Shown here: one piece after another, positions 12,223-24,045 of the stretch
How positions within the stretch are numbered: the first letter of the stretch is position 1
How the letters are laid out: each line of letters begins with the position of its first letter
Assembly: GCA_030789695.1 (NCBI GenBank)
Contig: JAULAV010009381.1
Location: 1-64,000 of the forward strand
DNA from: Scilla litardierei
Taxonomy: Eukaryota > Streptophyta > Magnoliopsida > Asparagales > Asparagaceae
DNA length: 64,000 bases
Direction of reading: 5' to 3'
Notes under the pieces: model-generated
The model's database searches: none
What the model was told of the DNA's origin: nothing
The model's input: the letters and a program-made list of their open reading frames with translations, nothing else
Translations under genes and position numbers: made by a program

Positions 12223-13044
12223 CTACATGAAAGATGTTAAGTGTGACCTTGGAATCCAACAAGGTCCACGAGTGTTACCCATTAAAGGTTTAGGAACCCA
12301 AACTTGTTTAAACTTGATATTTGTGTTCCTAAATTTACAATAATATGAAGTGTGACCTACACTATCACAAGTAAAGCACTTTGCATATTTGTTCTTTGCA
12401 ATAGAGGGTACATTGTGGAATTTCTTGAATTTTTGCTTTTCAATGTTCTTCAGACCAAAACCAAGTCCTCTTCTATTATTGCCATATAATTGATTCTCTA
12501 AAATATTATCCAACGATTGTTTCTCCATAGAGAATATCTTAATGGCCACTTCAAGATGAGAGACTTTGATTTTTAATTGTTTATTTTCTTCCACAAGCAT
12601 CGTGCATTTACTAACGAAAGCCAACTTGTTTTCTTTTTCCTTCTTTTCATAATCAATTGTTTTCTTTTTAAGATCGTTATCTAGCATGCAAAATTTATCC
12701 TTAAGCTCTCTTATTTCATATTCTTTTTCAGATTCGAGCTTCATTAAATCTTGTTTAAGCTTGCTATTTTGATTTAATAAAGAGGAACAAGAAATACAAG
12801 CAGCAATTTCATCAAAGCTAGCTTTTTCCTTCTTCATGATTTCAACAGTAGACTTACATGCATTAAGTTCAATTTTAAGCTTTTCATTCTCTTTAAACAC
12901 CTTATCATCTCTAACTTGCATGTCATAGTTCTGATTTTGGTGACATTCAATAGTGAACTCATGATCTACTATTTGATTTTGCATTTCTTCACAAATTTTA
13001 AGAAGTTCAGCTTTGCTACCTGACGGTTTCTCATCTTGGATGCC
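12223..13044 (-). pseudogene. SIRE-like gag, C-terminal part (split by gypsy insertion)
   Basis: The C-terminal half of a copia gag, read on minus from 13044 to a stop at 12223. It starts at the target duplication of the nested gypsy element, and its N-terminal half lies at 22968-24016. It holds a long charged coiled coil rich in Lys, Glu and Leu (about 12560-13010), then a zinc-knuckle-like motif C-X2-C-X4-H-X4-C (CFTCDSVGHTSYYC) near 12350. The end contains the VWVPK motif that precedes protease in SIRE-type polyproteins, but here a stop follows. The frame stays open for more than 270 codons, so loss of function comes from the insertion and upstream lesions. Confidence 0.82.
13040..13044. 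repeat. Target site duplication ATGCC (left copy)
   Basis: ATGCC precedes the gypsy LTR at 13045 and is repeated at 22963-22967. It splits the SIRE-like gag coding sequence. Confidence 0.93.
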
Positions 13045-14747
13045 TGTCACGACCCGCTTCCCTAAAATGGAGGCGAGACGTGAAAAGGTCCGCACTAGAG
13101 TGGAGCCGTGAAGCCCCAAACCCGATAAGCGTCAATAAAACATAAGCAGGTCCCTGTAACCACAAACGGAGCAACAATAATAATAAAAGGAGAGACAGAA
13201 ATAAAATTCTCATATCCCATAAATTGTCCAACATGATAATAAGTCCAACATCCAGAAAAGCCACCAGGCTAAAAGAAAGAGTCTAAAGGCCCAGAACAAG
13301 GCCAACAAAAGCAACAATGACACAAAGTATAGGTGCTACGCACTGACAACAAAACAGCAGTCTAACAAAAGGAAAACACAACGAAGACACTAGGACTGGT
13401 CCCCAGTGTCCACGTACTCCCCGTCAAGCACAAGCTCGGGCTCGGCGTCCGCAAACACCTCGTCCTCAACAACGGACTCAGGCTCGAGATCTAACATGTG
13501 TCACCCAAAAGAGTAAAGGGGCACATGTCAGCAAGTCTAAAAGACTTGGGCAAGGAAACTGAAGGTAAGGTAAACTAGCAACCTAGCAATTATTGTATGA
13601 TGCATGGCAAGTAAAGTAAGGTAAGGAAGTGACAAGTAAACGGGAGTACAAGTAGCAAGTGTCAAGTGGTAGTTGTGACATGTAATGTCAAGGAACAAGT
13701 ACAAGGGATCACTCAACGAGTGCCCTATTGCCCGCAGGCTGTGCTCAAGTACAAGTCAAGGAAATCACGTCAAGTAAACACGTCGTGCACAGAGATTCCG
13801 CCTGTTGGCTAGAGTGGCTGATCGGTCCAACTCCTAAGCTCAAGTGACCGTTTATCTCTACCCCTCCCAAGTGTGTCGAGCCAGGGCATTACCCCCGAAC
13901 ACGGAATGCTCGCTTCTGGGACACGAGCCAGGAAGTGTGATTAACACGTATGGCATAGGGTTATGCCCACGTATAGTGGGTGCCTAGCCGGAAACTAGTA
14001 GGTCGTGCGTTGGCTATCAACCAACACATGGCCCGCTTCTGGAACACGAGCCAGGAAACACAAGTATTGTAGCGTGTGCTACGAATGCAACATACAACAT
14101 GGATAGCATGGATGACAATGTATTCGCATACCGATAATCGAAATTAAACATGACATGGTAATTGTGCAACATGGTAAACGACGTTCCTAGCTTCGTTGTC
14201 AAGCTAGTTCCGAAATTGCGCCTAGGCGAGTATCATTTCGTCGCCTAGTCTCTTTTATGCCTACAATAAGCAAATGGCCTAAAACATGGCCTAAACCCTA
14301 AGTGGCAAGTTTCACTTGCCTAGCACCGGGGATGACGATCACGAAGGTTCGTCTCGCGGATGCTAATCTACGGGGAAATCGCTGTTATGGAGAGACAACC
14401 ATCAAAACAACATTTATTTATTAGGGTTTCATAAAAATACAAATAGGGTATGAAAACATCAATAGATCGATTTCTTACCGAAAGGAGGCGGAAGGAACAC
14501 TCCGGGGAACCTAGGAACCAGATCTGGAAATGAATGGAGAAGTTTGGAGAATTAGGGTTCTGGGGGGATTTTGGGGATTTGATGAGATTTTGTGGAAGAT
14601 GAGAAGTTGAATGACTTGAGGGAGGGTTTAGATGATGGATTTAGGGCTTGGAATGAAGGAATAAGGATTTGGGGGAGAAGGGGGCTCAATGGGGGAGATT
14701 TTAGGGTTTTGGGTCGAGTGGGGGAGGAAGAAAACGTTTGGGAGGGG

Positions 14748-14758
14748 GTTAAATAGGA
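14748..14758 (-). promoter_or_regulatory. Possible gypsy LTR TATA box
   Basis: The minus strand reads CCTATTTAACC, just downstream (in element sense) of the AGTCGGTC array. It is conserved in the other LTR at 22111-22121. The call is by motif and position only. Confidence 0.35.
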
Positions 14759-14795
14759 TGGGCTGGCGGCTGCCCAGAAATTAGGATTTTAACAC

Positions 14796-15330
14796 AGATT
14801 AGTCGGTCAAAGAGCAACCACTGACCGACTAGTTTGGCAACTAGTCGGTCGGTCGACCAACGCAGACCGACTAAGTGTAAACAGTAACTTCTGAACGAAA
14901 ATAGGATTTAGATATAGTCGGTCGAAGAACAAATACTGACCGACTAGTTTGACATCTAGTCGGTCGATGAACGTTCTTAAACCGACTAAGAGTAAACAGT
15001 AACTCGACTGTATAGTAGAACCAAGAATTAGTCGGTCTGAGTACAAAACTTAACCGACTAGTTTAACAACTAGTCGGTCGAAAGATGAACTTAGACCGAC
15101 TAAGAATGAACAGTACAGATAGTAAAATTTAGATGATGTGTTAGTCGGTTAAAGAAGCATTGCCGACCAACTAGTTTACAACCTAGTCGGTTAATCAACG
15201 TTCTTAGACCGACTAACGATAAACAGTAACTCCTGAGAAATTTAGAAAACCAACTAGTCGGTCCAAGAAGGATTGCCGACCGACTGGATCGTCATCTAGT
15301 CGGTCGGTGCCCCTTCTTATACCGGCTAAT
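14796..15330. repeat. AGTCGGTC/GACCGACT array inside gypsy LTR
   Basis: Five units of about 114 bases start near 14801, 14917, 15029, 15142 and 15256. Each has the pattern AGTCGGTC, a spacer, GACCGACTAGTTT, a spacer, CTAGTCGGTC, a spacer and GACCGACTAA, usually followed by aaacagtaact. The motifs alternate in orientation, so each unit has two inverted-repeat pairs. The array is preserved in the other LTR at about 22163-22690. Confidence 0.92.
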
Positions 15331-15598
15331 AAGCACCAAACGTTCCGCTATGGAGCGCGGGGCTCCGGGATCGATTCCTAAGACTCCTAGGCTTGATCTA
15401 ACAGTAAGATACGACCGTTATGAAGCCTGTCACGAATGACATGCTCCGAAATCGACGATCCTAAGGAAGAAACAAGAAAACACGACGAAACGATCGAAAA
15501 CGAAAGTTACAGAGACGATAACCACACACGAGGAGAAAATCCACCAAAACATATATTATAATATAATAAATCCGGATACATGAAAAGCAGTCGTTACA

Positions 15599-15609
15599 TC
15601 CTCCCCAAG
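15599..15609 (-). promoter_or_regulatory. Polypurine tract of gypsy element
   Basis: The minus strand reads CTTGGGGAGGA immediately before the LTR that starts TGTAACGAC. Composition and position fit the polypurine tract and confirm minus orientation. Confidence 0.8.
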
Positions 15610-15644
15610 TTAAGAAAAATTCCGTCCTCGGAATTTCCAAACAC

Positions 15645-17152
15645 TCACGTGTCCGGAAACAAAAGTGGGAAACGCTCTCGAATCTCATCCTCATTCTCCC
15701 AAGTAGACTCTCCAGGTGAACCGTGTCGCCACATCACCCTCACAAGATTGACAATTTTGTTCCGAAGTGATTTCTGACGCCTGTCCAGAATCTGCACTGG
15801 ATGCTGGTCATACGTCATATCGGGGCGAACAGTAATCTCCGAGAAATCCACAGCATGAGATGGATCGCTAATGTATCGACGAAGCTGCGACACATGGAAA
15901 ACATTGTGAACTCCTTCCAAAGACGGTGGCAAGGCTAAGCGATAAGCTATCTCGCCAACCCTCTCCAAAATGTCAAACGGTCCAATGTATCGCGGGCTCA
16001 ACTTCCCTCTCTTCCCAAAACGAATCACACCGCGATTCGGGGAAATCTTCAAGAACACATGGTCGCCCGGGTGAAACTCCAAAGGACGACGTTTAGCATC
16101 CGCCCAATGCTTAAAACGGTCCTGAGCAATCCTCAACCTCTCCCGAATGTTCCTGACAATATCCACGGCCTCCACGATCATCTCAGGTCCCAACAACTCC
16201 CGATCACCAACGTCATCCCAACTCAATGGCGATCGACATTTCCTCCCATAAAGAGCAGCGAAAGGCGCCATGCCAATACTCACCTGGAAGCTGTTGTTGT
16301 AAGAGAACTCCACCAAGTGTAGATGGTCCTCCCACGAACCCTTGAAATCCAACATGCACGCCATCAGCATGTCTTCCAAAATCTGAATCGTCCTCTCGGA
16401 CTGGCCATCCGTCTGCGGATGGTACGCCGTGCTGAAACTCAGACGCGTACCCAAGCTCTTCTGCAAACTCTGCCAGAACTGAGATGTGAACCTCGTGTCC
16501 CTGTCCGACACGATACTCACGGGGACTCCATGAAGTCGCACAACCTCCTGCACGATTCACGTTACATCACTATCCAAACTAGGAAATAGGAAATAAAACG
16601 GAGAGTAAAAGAATTTACCTCCATATATCTCCTAGCTAGCGCCTCAGTGGACTGTCCCACTCGGAACGGAATAAAGTGCGCAGATTTGGTCAATCGATCT
16701 ACGATCACCCAAATCGCGTCATTCTGCTTCAGACTCCGAGGTAGTCCAGTCACGAAATCCATAGTGATGTGTTGCCACTTCCACTCCGGAATCGGAAGCG
16801 GTTGTAGCAACCCGGCCGCACGCTGATGCTCCGCCTTCACTTGCTGGCAAACCAAGCACTTGGCTACACTCCGAGCCACACTCCTCTTCATACCATGCCA
16901 CCAATAATTCAGGCGAAGATCCTGGTACATCTTGGTGCCACCAGGATGCACAGAATACGGCGAACTGTGTGCCTCCACCATTAACTCCTCCCTGATATCC
17001 CCAGCTGGCACACACAACCTGGCTCCAAACCTCAGCGAGCCATCCTCATGAATCAAAAAGTCAGTCCGCAGACCGGCTTCCACCAGCTCCCGAATCCTCA
17101 CCAGCTTTGGATCCTCAGCCTGGCTAGCCTTAATCCGATCCACGATCGTCGA
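15645..17152 (-). pseudogene. Gypsy integrase with chromodomain-like C terminus
   Basis: Integrase region of the gypsy polyprotein, two exons on minus: 17152-16619 and 16547-15645. The first exon carries the HHCC zinc domain (H-X5-H around SVHPGGTKMY, then CLVC) and the first catalytic Asp in MDFVTGLP. The second carries VSDRD with the second Asp and DGQSERT with the catalytic Glu. The C terminus ([35 protein letters not shown]) resembles the chromodomain of Tekay/Reina-type chromoviruses, thought to guide insertion to modified chromatin. It is separated from RNase H only by the stop codon at 17153-17155. An interval at 16548-16618 must be removed to join the exons. The stop at 15645 ends the polyprotein. 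Confidence 0.88.
16548..16618 (-). other. Candidate intron in gypsy integrase (71 bp)
   Basis: On minus this interval begins GTAAATTC and ends GTGCAG. It is T-rich, contains stops, and is 71 bases (not a multiple of three). Removing it joins RRYME directly to EVVRLHGVP in frame, which is how integrase reads in related elements. Confidence 0.62.
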
Positions 17153-19038
17153 CTATACCTGCATGTACATCAACGATGAAGCCTCCCCAGGAAGAACAAT
17201 CTCAACACCAGACTCGCAAAAATCCTGCTGCAATCTCCACTGCGAGGTCAAAATCATCACCACTGGAAGCCTACTCAGCGCATCAGGGACCACATTCACC
17301 TTGCCAGGGTGAAACTGCAAATCAATATCATAATCCGCCATAAGCTTCAACCATCGACGCTGTCGCATGTTGAGCTCCTTCTGAGTGAAAATATACTTCA
17401 AACTTTTGTGATCGGTGAAAATCTTCACTTTCTCACTCAGCAGGAAGTGCCTCCAAATCTTAAGAGCAAACACAACGGCAGCCAACTCCAAATCATGCGT
17501 CGGGTAATTCTTCTCATGAACCTTAAGCTGACGAGACGCATACGCCACAACATGTCCGTGCTGATGCAACACACAACCGAGACCCTTGCCAGAAGCATCG
17601 CAAAAGATCTCAAATCCCCCGCTGCGATCAGGCACAACAAGAATAGGGGCCGTCGTCAACCTTTCCTTCAGAATACCAAAAGCACTCCCACAATCACCCG
17701 ACCAAACAAAAGGTACATCCTTCCGCGTCAACCTGGTCATCGGCTCAACAATACGGGAAAAGTCCTTAATGAATCGCCGATAGTAACCAGCAAGTCCAAG
17801 GAAACTCCGAATCTCGGACGCAGACGACGGAACATGCCACTCTCTGATGGCCCTAATCTTCTCGGGATCCACAGAAATTCCACCTCCAGTCACCACATGC
17901 CCCAGAAAAGCAACTCGATCCAGCCAAAACTCGCACTTCGAAAACTTAGCATACAAACGATGCTTCCTCAAAATCTCCAACACCGTTCTCAAGTGTGAGG
18001 CATGCTCTTCCTCCGACTTTGAATAGATCAGAATATCGTCAATAAAGATAACGACAAACTTATCCAAAAAGTCGTAGAAAATCAGGTTCATCAGATTCAT
18101 GAAAACTGCGGGCGCGTTAGTTACGCCGAAAGGCATAACCACAAACTCATAGTGTCCATACTTTGTCCTGAACGATGTCTTCGGAACATCATCCTTCTTC
18201 ACCTTCAACTGATGGTAACCACTCCTCAAATCCAATTTAGAAAACACCCTCGAACCTCCAAGCTGATCAAAAATATCATCGATGCGAGGCAACGGGTATT
18301 TATTCTTAATGGTCACCGCATTCAACTCTCGATAGTCCACGCACATGCGACGCGAACCATCCTTCTTCTTCACCAGCAGCACCGGTGCTCCCCACGGAGA
18401 CACACTAGGATTGATATAACCCTTCTGCAAGAGCTCATCCAACTGCTTCCGCAACTCTTCCAATTCTGCAGGTGCCATACGATACGGCGCCTTCGAAATC
18501 GGCTGCGCACCTGGAATAAGATCAATAGAAAATTCCAAAGCTCGATCAGGTGGCAAACCCGACATCTCCTCGGGGAAGACGTCATCGAAATCACGCACCA
18601 CAGCTGGCCTCTCCAGCTCCATCTGCATAGCCACAACCTCCACCGGTCTGGCCCGAAACCTGACAGGACCAAGCGAACTGCTACCCTGACTGAACTCGAA
18701 TACTGGATGTCCGGGAATCTCGAACACCACCTTCTTCCTCCGACAGTCGATCGTAGCATAGAAGCTCGCAAGCCAGTCCATCCCAAGAACTGCATCATAG
18801 TTGATGATGTCGTGGACAATGAAATCAGCGAAAAGCTCATGTCCACAGACCACCAACGAGCAAGAATTGCAACCACGATGCACCGAGACCACGCCATTCC
18901 CTGTAACGATATTCCAACTCTTGGGAAGAGGGGACGTCGACAAGGAATGCCTCTCCACGAAGCTCCGAGAAATAATGCACATCGATGCACCAGAGTCAAA
19001 GAGGACTCGTGCAGGAAATGTGCAAACCAAAACCACAC
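17153..19038 (-). CDS. Gypsy protease, reverse transcriptase and RNase H
   Basis: Central part of the gypsy polyprotein, open for more than 600 codons on minus. The aspartic protease motif LFDSGAS lies near the start. The reverse transcriptase follows with [24 protein letters not shown] and the catalytic FIDDILIYS. RNase H shows [10 protein letters not shown] and TDHKSLKYI, and the section ends with the conserved VPDALSR. Together these copy element RNA into DNA in the virus-like particle. The natural upstream join is to gag through a 95-base candidate intron; the first Met of the unspliced frame (19060) lies inside that intron and is probably not used. A TAG at 17153-17155 separates this part from integrase, although the flanking protein continues in frame, so it looks like a nonsense mutation. 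Confidence 0.93.
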
Positions 19039-19133
19039 CTAACAAGCAATTAACAATCAAACCCTAGTCTAGCAACAACCACGATCTAACAATCAAAACC
19101 AGCTAGGAAAGTAACAGTTAGATTGAGGATTAC
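19039..19133 (-). other. Candidate intron between gypsy gag and protease (95 bp)
   Basis: On minus this interval begins GTAATCCTC and ends TTGTTAG. It holds several stops and is not a multiple of three. Removing it joins DEVIA to [19 protein letters not shown] in frame, matching the usual chromovirus protease leader. Without removal, gag ends at a stop at 19093-19095. Confidence 0.6.
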
Positions 19134-20265
19134 CTGCGATAACCTCATCCACAGCCTCGCTCTCCACAGCGGTCATCAGAAAAGCCTGCCTCCTCGGCGG
19201 AACAGCCTGCTGAAAAGCCTGCCTCTGCGGAACAAGAGCTGCTCCACGACCAGCGGGCACATGGGCTCTCTGCTGCAACGGCTGTGCTACAACAGGTGCC
19301 CTCCAAGGCTGCTTCGACCTCAGACAATCCTTCATGGCATGGGTAGGATCCCCACAGACGACACACTGGCCCAGGAATCTCCTACACTGATCCTTGATGT
19401 GTCCGGTCCTGCCGCAGAAATGGCAAATCTTCAGAATAGGCCCTCCTGGCCTCTTGAACTGAGCTGGCTGATTAGGCTTGAAACCAGGCCTAACCATCGC
19501 TCTGGCCTGCTCCATAGGCCTCTTCCCAGCACCAGAAACATGTCATCTCCTCTGACTCAGGTTCAGCTCCTGCCTCCTGGCAGTGACCAGAACCTTCTGA
19601 TAAGAGTCCAGATCAGAAGAAAACACAAAACTCTGGAGCTCCAAAGCAAGTCCCTGCAGGAACCTCTGAGCCCTCTCATCAGCATCCTGCACCATCTTCG
19701 GTGCGAACCGACTCAGCCTAGTGAACTCTTGGTGGTACTGGTCCACCGTCAAGCTCCCTTGCTTCAGATCAATGAAGCGCTACAGCATCTCCTTCTTCGC
19801 AGCCTTCGGAAAGAATTCCTCATCAAACCTGGACTTAAAGGTAGTCCAAGCTATCGGCTCCACCAGCATCTTCTCTTCCGCATCCCACCAGTTCCGAGCA
19901 TTATCCTTCAGTTGCCTCTTCGCCAAATCAACCCATCCAGCCGGGGTGATCTTGGCCATCTTCAGATTATCCTCAATGTTCCGAATCCACTCATCGGCAG
20001 CCAGAGGACCCTCAGACCCATCAAAATATGCGGGACCCAGCTCCCGAAATTGCTTCGCTCCCGGCTCAGAGCGAGGGGCATCCGGAAGAGACCGGGCAGC
20101 TCGACCAAGTGGAGCATTCAGGACTTGCAGAAGCACGCCCTGCTGCACTTGCATCATCTGGAGCATCATCCGCATCATCTCCCCATTGGTGGGTTCCCGC
20201 TCAGGCTCCTCATCATGAGGGAGCGCACCACTACCTCCACCACGGGTGAATCGTCTTCCTGCCAT
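19134..20265 (-). pseudogene. Gypsy gag (Retrotrans_gag and zinc knuckles)
   Basis: Gag of the chromodomain gypsy element, starting at the ATG at 20265 (MAGRRFTRGG), about 140 bases inside the 5' LTR. The capsid core has FDGSEGPLAADEWIRNIE and ARNWWDAEE, typical of the Retrotrans_gag domain, followed by TVDQYHQEFTRLSRFAP. Near the C terminus are two zinc-knuckle motifs, CHFCGRTGHIKDQC and CVVCGDPTHAMKDC. In-frame stops at 19780-19782 and 19543-19545 interrupt an otherwise collinear protein, so this copy cannot make full-length gag without readthrough. It leads into protease through the candidate intron at 19039-19133. Confidence 0.9.
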
Positions 20266-20408
20266 CTAGTGACACAGAAAACGAAGCAGATTAGACTCAT
20301 AGCTTATGACTCGGACATCGAACTTAGTTTATTGGACATTCTAATATCATTATCGCTATTCCGATAATCGTAGTTATAGAAGGACCTGCATGGGCCACCA
20401 ACAAAACC

Positions 20409-22962
20409 TGTCACGACCCGCTTCCCTAAAATGGAGGCGAGACGTGAAAAGGTCCGCACGAGAGTGGAGCCGTGAAGCCCCAAACCCGATAAGCGTCAAT
20501 AAAACATAAGCAGGTCCCTGTAACCACAAACAGAGTAACAATAATAATAAAAGGAGAGACAGAAATAAAATTCTCATATCCCATAAATTGTCTAACATGA
20601 TAATAAGTCCAACATCCAAAAAAGCCACCAGGCTAAAAGAAAGAGTCTAAAGGCCCAGAACAAGGCCAACAAAAGCAACAACGACACAAAGTATAGGTGC
20701 TACGCACCGACAACAAAACAGCAGTCTAACAAAAGGAAAACACAACGAAGACACTAGGACTGGTCCCCAGTGTCCACGTACTCCCCGTCAAGCACAAGCT
20801 CGGGCTCGGCATCCGCAAACACCTCGTCCTCAACAACGGACTCAGGCTCGAGATCTAACATGTGTCACCCAAAAGAGTAAAGGGGCACATGTCAGCAAGT
20901 CTAAAAGACTTGGGCAAGGAAACTGAAGGTAAGGTAAACTAGCAACCTAGCAATTATTGTATGATGCATGGCAAGTAAAGTAACGTAAGGAAGTGACAAG
21001 TAAACGGGAGTACAAGTAGCAAGTGTCAAGTGGTAGTTGTGACATGTAATGTCAAGGAACAAGTACAAGGGATCACTCAACGAGTGCCCTATTGCCCGTA
21101 GGCTGTGCTCAAGTACAAGTCAAGGAAATCACGTCAAGTAAACACGTCGTGCACAGAGATTCCGCCTGTTGGCTAGAGTGGCTGATCGGGCCAACTCCTA
21201 AGCTCAAGTGACCGTTTATCTCTACCCCTCCCAAGTGTGTCGAGCCAGGGCATTACCCCCGAACACGGAATTCTCGCTTCTGGGACACGAGCCAGGAAGT
21301 GTGATTAACACGTGTGGCATATGGTTATGCCCACGTATAGTGGGTGCCTAGCCGAAAACTAGTAGGTCGGGCGTTGGCTATCAACCAACACATGGCCCGC
21401 TTCTGGAACACGAGCCAGGAAACACAAGTATTGTAGCGTGTGCTACGGATGCAACATACAACATGGATAGCATGGATGACAATGTATTCGCGTACCGATA
21501 ATCGAAATTAAACATGACATGGTAATTGTGCAACATGGTAAACGACGGTCCTAGCTTCGTTGTCAAGCTAGTTCCAGAATTGCGCCTAGGCGAGTATCAT
21601 TTCGTCGCCTAGTCTCTTTTACGCCTACAATAAGCAAATGGCCTAAAACATGGCCTAAACCCTAAGTGGCAAGTTTCACTTGCCTAGCACCGGGGATGAC
21701 GATCACGAAGGTTCGTCTCGCGGATGCTAATCTACGGGGAAATCGCTGTTATGGAGAGACAACCATCAAAACAACATTTATTTATTAGGGTTTCATAAAA
21801 ATACAAATAGGGTATGAAAACATCAATAGATCGATTTCTTACCGAAAAAAGGCGGAAGGAACACTCCGGGGAACCTAGGAACCAGATCTGGAAACGAATG
21901 GAGAAGTTTGGAGAATTAGGGTTCTTGGGGGATTTTGGAGATTTGATGAGATTTTGGGGAAGATGAGAAGTTGAATGAGTTGAGGGAGGGTTTAGATGAT
22001 GGATTTAGGGCTTGGAATGAAGGAATAAGGATTTGGGGGAGAAGGGGGCTCAATGGGGGAGATTTTAGGGTTTTGGGTCAAGTGGGGGAGGAAGAAAACG
22101 TTTGGGAGGGGGTTAAATAGGATGGGCTAGCGGCTACCCAGAAATTAGGGTTTTAACACAGATTAGTCGATCAAAGAGCAACCACTGACTGACTAGTTTG
22201 GCAACTAGTCGGTCGGTCGACCAACGCAGACCGACTAAGTGTAAACAGTAACTTCTGAACGAAAATATGATTTAGATTTAGTCGGTCGAAGAACAAATAC
22301 TGATCGACTAGTTTGACATCTAGTCGGTCGATGAACGTTCTTAAATCGACTAAGAGTAAACAGTAACTCGACTGTACAGTAGAACCAAGAATTAGTCGGT
22401 CTGAGTACAAAACTTAACCGACTAGTTTAACAACTAGTCGGTCAAAAGATGAACTTAGACCGACTAAGAATGAACAGTACAGATAGTAAAATTTAGATGA
22501 TGTGTTAGTCGGTTAAAGAAGCATTGCCGACCGACTAGTTTGCAACCTAGTCGGTCAATCAACGTTCTTAGACCGACTAACGATAAACAATAACTCCTGA
22601 GAAATTTAGAAAGCCAACTAGTCGGTCCAAGAAGGATTGCCGACCGACTGGATTGTCATCTAGTCGGTCGGTGCCCCTTCTTATACCGGCTAATAAGCAC
22701 CAAAAGTTCCGATATGGAGCGCGGGGCTCCGGGATCGATTCCTAAGACTCCTAGGCTTGATCTAACAGTAAGATACGACCGTTATGAAGCCCGTCACGAA
22801 TGACATGCTTCGAAATCGACGATCCTAAGGAAGAAACAAGAAAACACGATGAAACGATCGAAAACGAAAGTTACGGAGACGATAACCACACACGAGGAGA
22901 AAATCCACCAAAACATATATTATAATATAATAAATCCGGATACATGAAAAGCAGTCGTTACA
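20409..22962 (-). repeat. Gypsy LTR (5' LTR in element sense)
   Basis: Partner of 13045-15598, same 2554-base length. It contains the corresponding AGTCGGTC array at about 22163-22690. The sequence just inside (20374-20408, minus GGTTTTGTTGGTGGCCC) does not match a primer binding site that I recognise. Confidence 0.95.
22163..22690. repeat. AGTCGGTC array in second gypsy LTR
   Basis: The same five-unit array as at 14796-15330. A few motif bases have decayed by transitions, for example agtcgatc for agtcggtc near 22164 and tgatcgac near 22300. Confidence 0.9.
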
Positions 22963-22967
22963 ATGCC
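22963..22967. repeat. Target site duplication ATGCC (right copy)
   Basis: Follows the gypsy LTR end TTACA at 22962 and equals 13040-13044. Confidence 0.93.
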
Positions 22968-24016
22968 CATCAAAGCCATGCAAGAATGGGCTTCATGTTC
23001 CTCCTCGCTTTCAGCTTCGCTATCCATATCCCAGGTTAATACTTTCGCTTTTCCTTTTCCTTTAGCGAGCTGAGCATTTTCATTTGGGCAATCCTTCATC
23101 AGATGTCCTCTTCCCTTGCATTTAAAACATTGCATTCTATCAGTAGATTTCTGATCATTAAATTGCTTGAAAGAATTATTAAAGTTAGAACGATTAAACC
23201 TGGGTTCCATTTCGTTTCTCCCATGCTTGGTCTTGATGAACTTTCTGAAGTTTCTCACCATTAGCACTATGTCGTCGTCGTCATCCTCTTCTTCGCTAGC
23301 TTGCAAAGCAAGGGGCTTTATGGCTTTCTCTTTCTCCTCAGGTTTCTCTCTTGCTTCAACATTTTGCAGTTCCAACTCATGGGACATCAAATTACCAATA
23401 AGGTCCTCCACCTTCAATTGTGACAATACCTTTGCTTCCTGGATGGCGGTGACCTTTGGTCTGAAAGAGCTTGGCAATGCTCTTAGGATCTTCCACACTT
23501 GATCGAGGCTATCATATGGCTTTTCAAGTGAGCTAGACTTGTAGACTATGTCAGTGAACCTCGCATACATCTCTGATATGCTCTCTGATTGTAGAATGTG
23601 AAATCCCTCGAACTCTGCACTCAAAAGAGACAGTCTATACTCCTTTACCTGTGACGTTCCCTCGTGTGTCACCTCCAAAGTATGCCATATTTCCTGCGCA
23701 GTTAAACAATGTGAGATTCTATTATATTCAGATTTATCAAGTGCACAAATGAGAGCATTCATAGCTTTAGCATTTAAAGAATAACATTTCCAATCATTAT
23801 CATCCCATTTGTCATTTGGTTTTTCAATCTCAACATTTTCTACTTTAATAACAGGCAGTTTATACCCTTTTTCAATTATTTGCCCAGCCTTGTAATCTAC
23901 AGAAATGAGGTAAATTTTCATTCGATTTTTCCATTATGCATAATCACCTCCATTAAATCTAGGGGACGGGAAACAGACTGACCCTCAGCAAAAGCACTAT
24001 CCATATGGTTATTCAT
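22968..24016 (-). pseudogene. SIRE-like gag, N-terminal part
   Basis: The N-terminal half of the copia gag, read on minus from an ATG at 24016, only about 30 bases after the primer binding site. The first residues (MNNHMDSAFAEGQSVSRP) are separated from the rest by a one-base frameshift, and a TAA replaces the expected Tyr codon just before WKNRMKIYLIS. The core then runs open: AKAMNALICALDKSEYNRIS, QEIWHTLEVTHEGTSQVK and SISEMYARFTDI are landmarks of the UBN2/retrotransposon gag family. A zinc knuckle CFKCKGRGHLMKDC lies near 23130. It stops at the ATGCC duplication where the gypsy element inserted; the rest is at 12223-13044. Confidence 0.88.
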
Positions 24017-24045
24017 GGTCAATCCTAGGCTAGATCCTAAAACCT

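Larger units (their letters stand above)
13045..15598 (-). repeat. Gypsy LTR (3' LTR in element sense)
   Basis: 2554 bases from TGTCACGACCC to GTCGTTACA on the + strand. It matches 20409-22962 with scattered single-base differences (three in the first 150 bases compared by eye). It contains a five-unit array of AGTCGGTC inverted motifs at about 14796-15330. Confidence 0.95.
13045..22962 (-). mobile_element. Chromodomain Ty3-gypsy retrotransposon (Tekay/Del-like)
   Basis: A 9.9-kb element on the minus strand with two LTRs of exactly 2554 bases and 5-bp TSD ATGCC, inserted in the SIRE-like gag. Coding order from high to low coordinates is gag, protease, reverse transcriptase, RNase H, integrase, then a C-terminal chromodomain-like segment, which is the plant chromovirus order. 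The large LTRs and protein sequence fit Tekay/Del, though Reina is possible. Two GT-AG intervals interrupt the frame where continuous protein similarity resumes on either side. Internal stops at 19780, 19543 and 17153 suggest it is now inactive, despite near-identical LTRs that indicate recent insertion. Confidence 0.95.

Noticed and set aside
17309..20367. Long + strand frames (229, 296 and 414 residues) over the gypsy coding region
   Set aside because: They are antisense shadows of clear protease, RT, RNase H and gag motifs on the minus strand.
13045..22962. Integrated pararetrovirus or other viral copy
   Set aside because: LTRs, 5-base target duplications, the pol order and a chromodomain-like end identify LTR retrotransposons; no movement protein or coat protein of a plant virus is seen.
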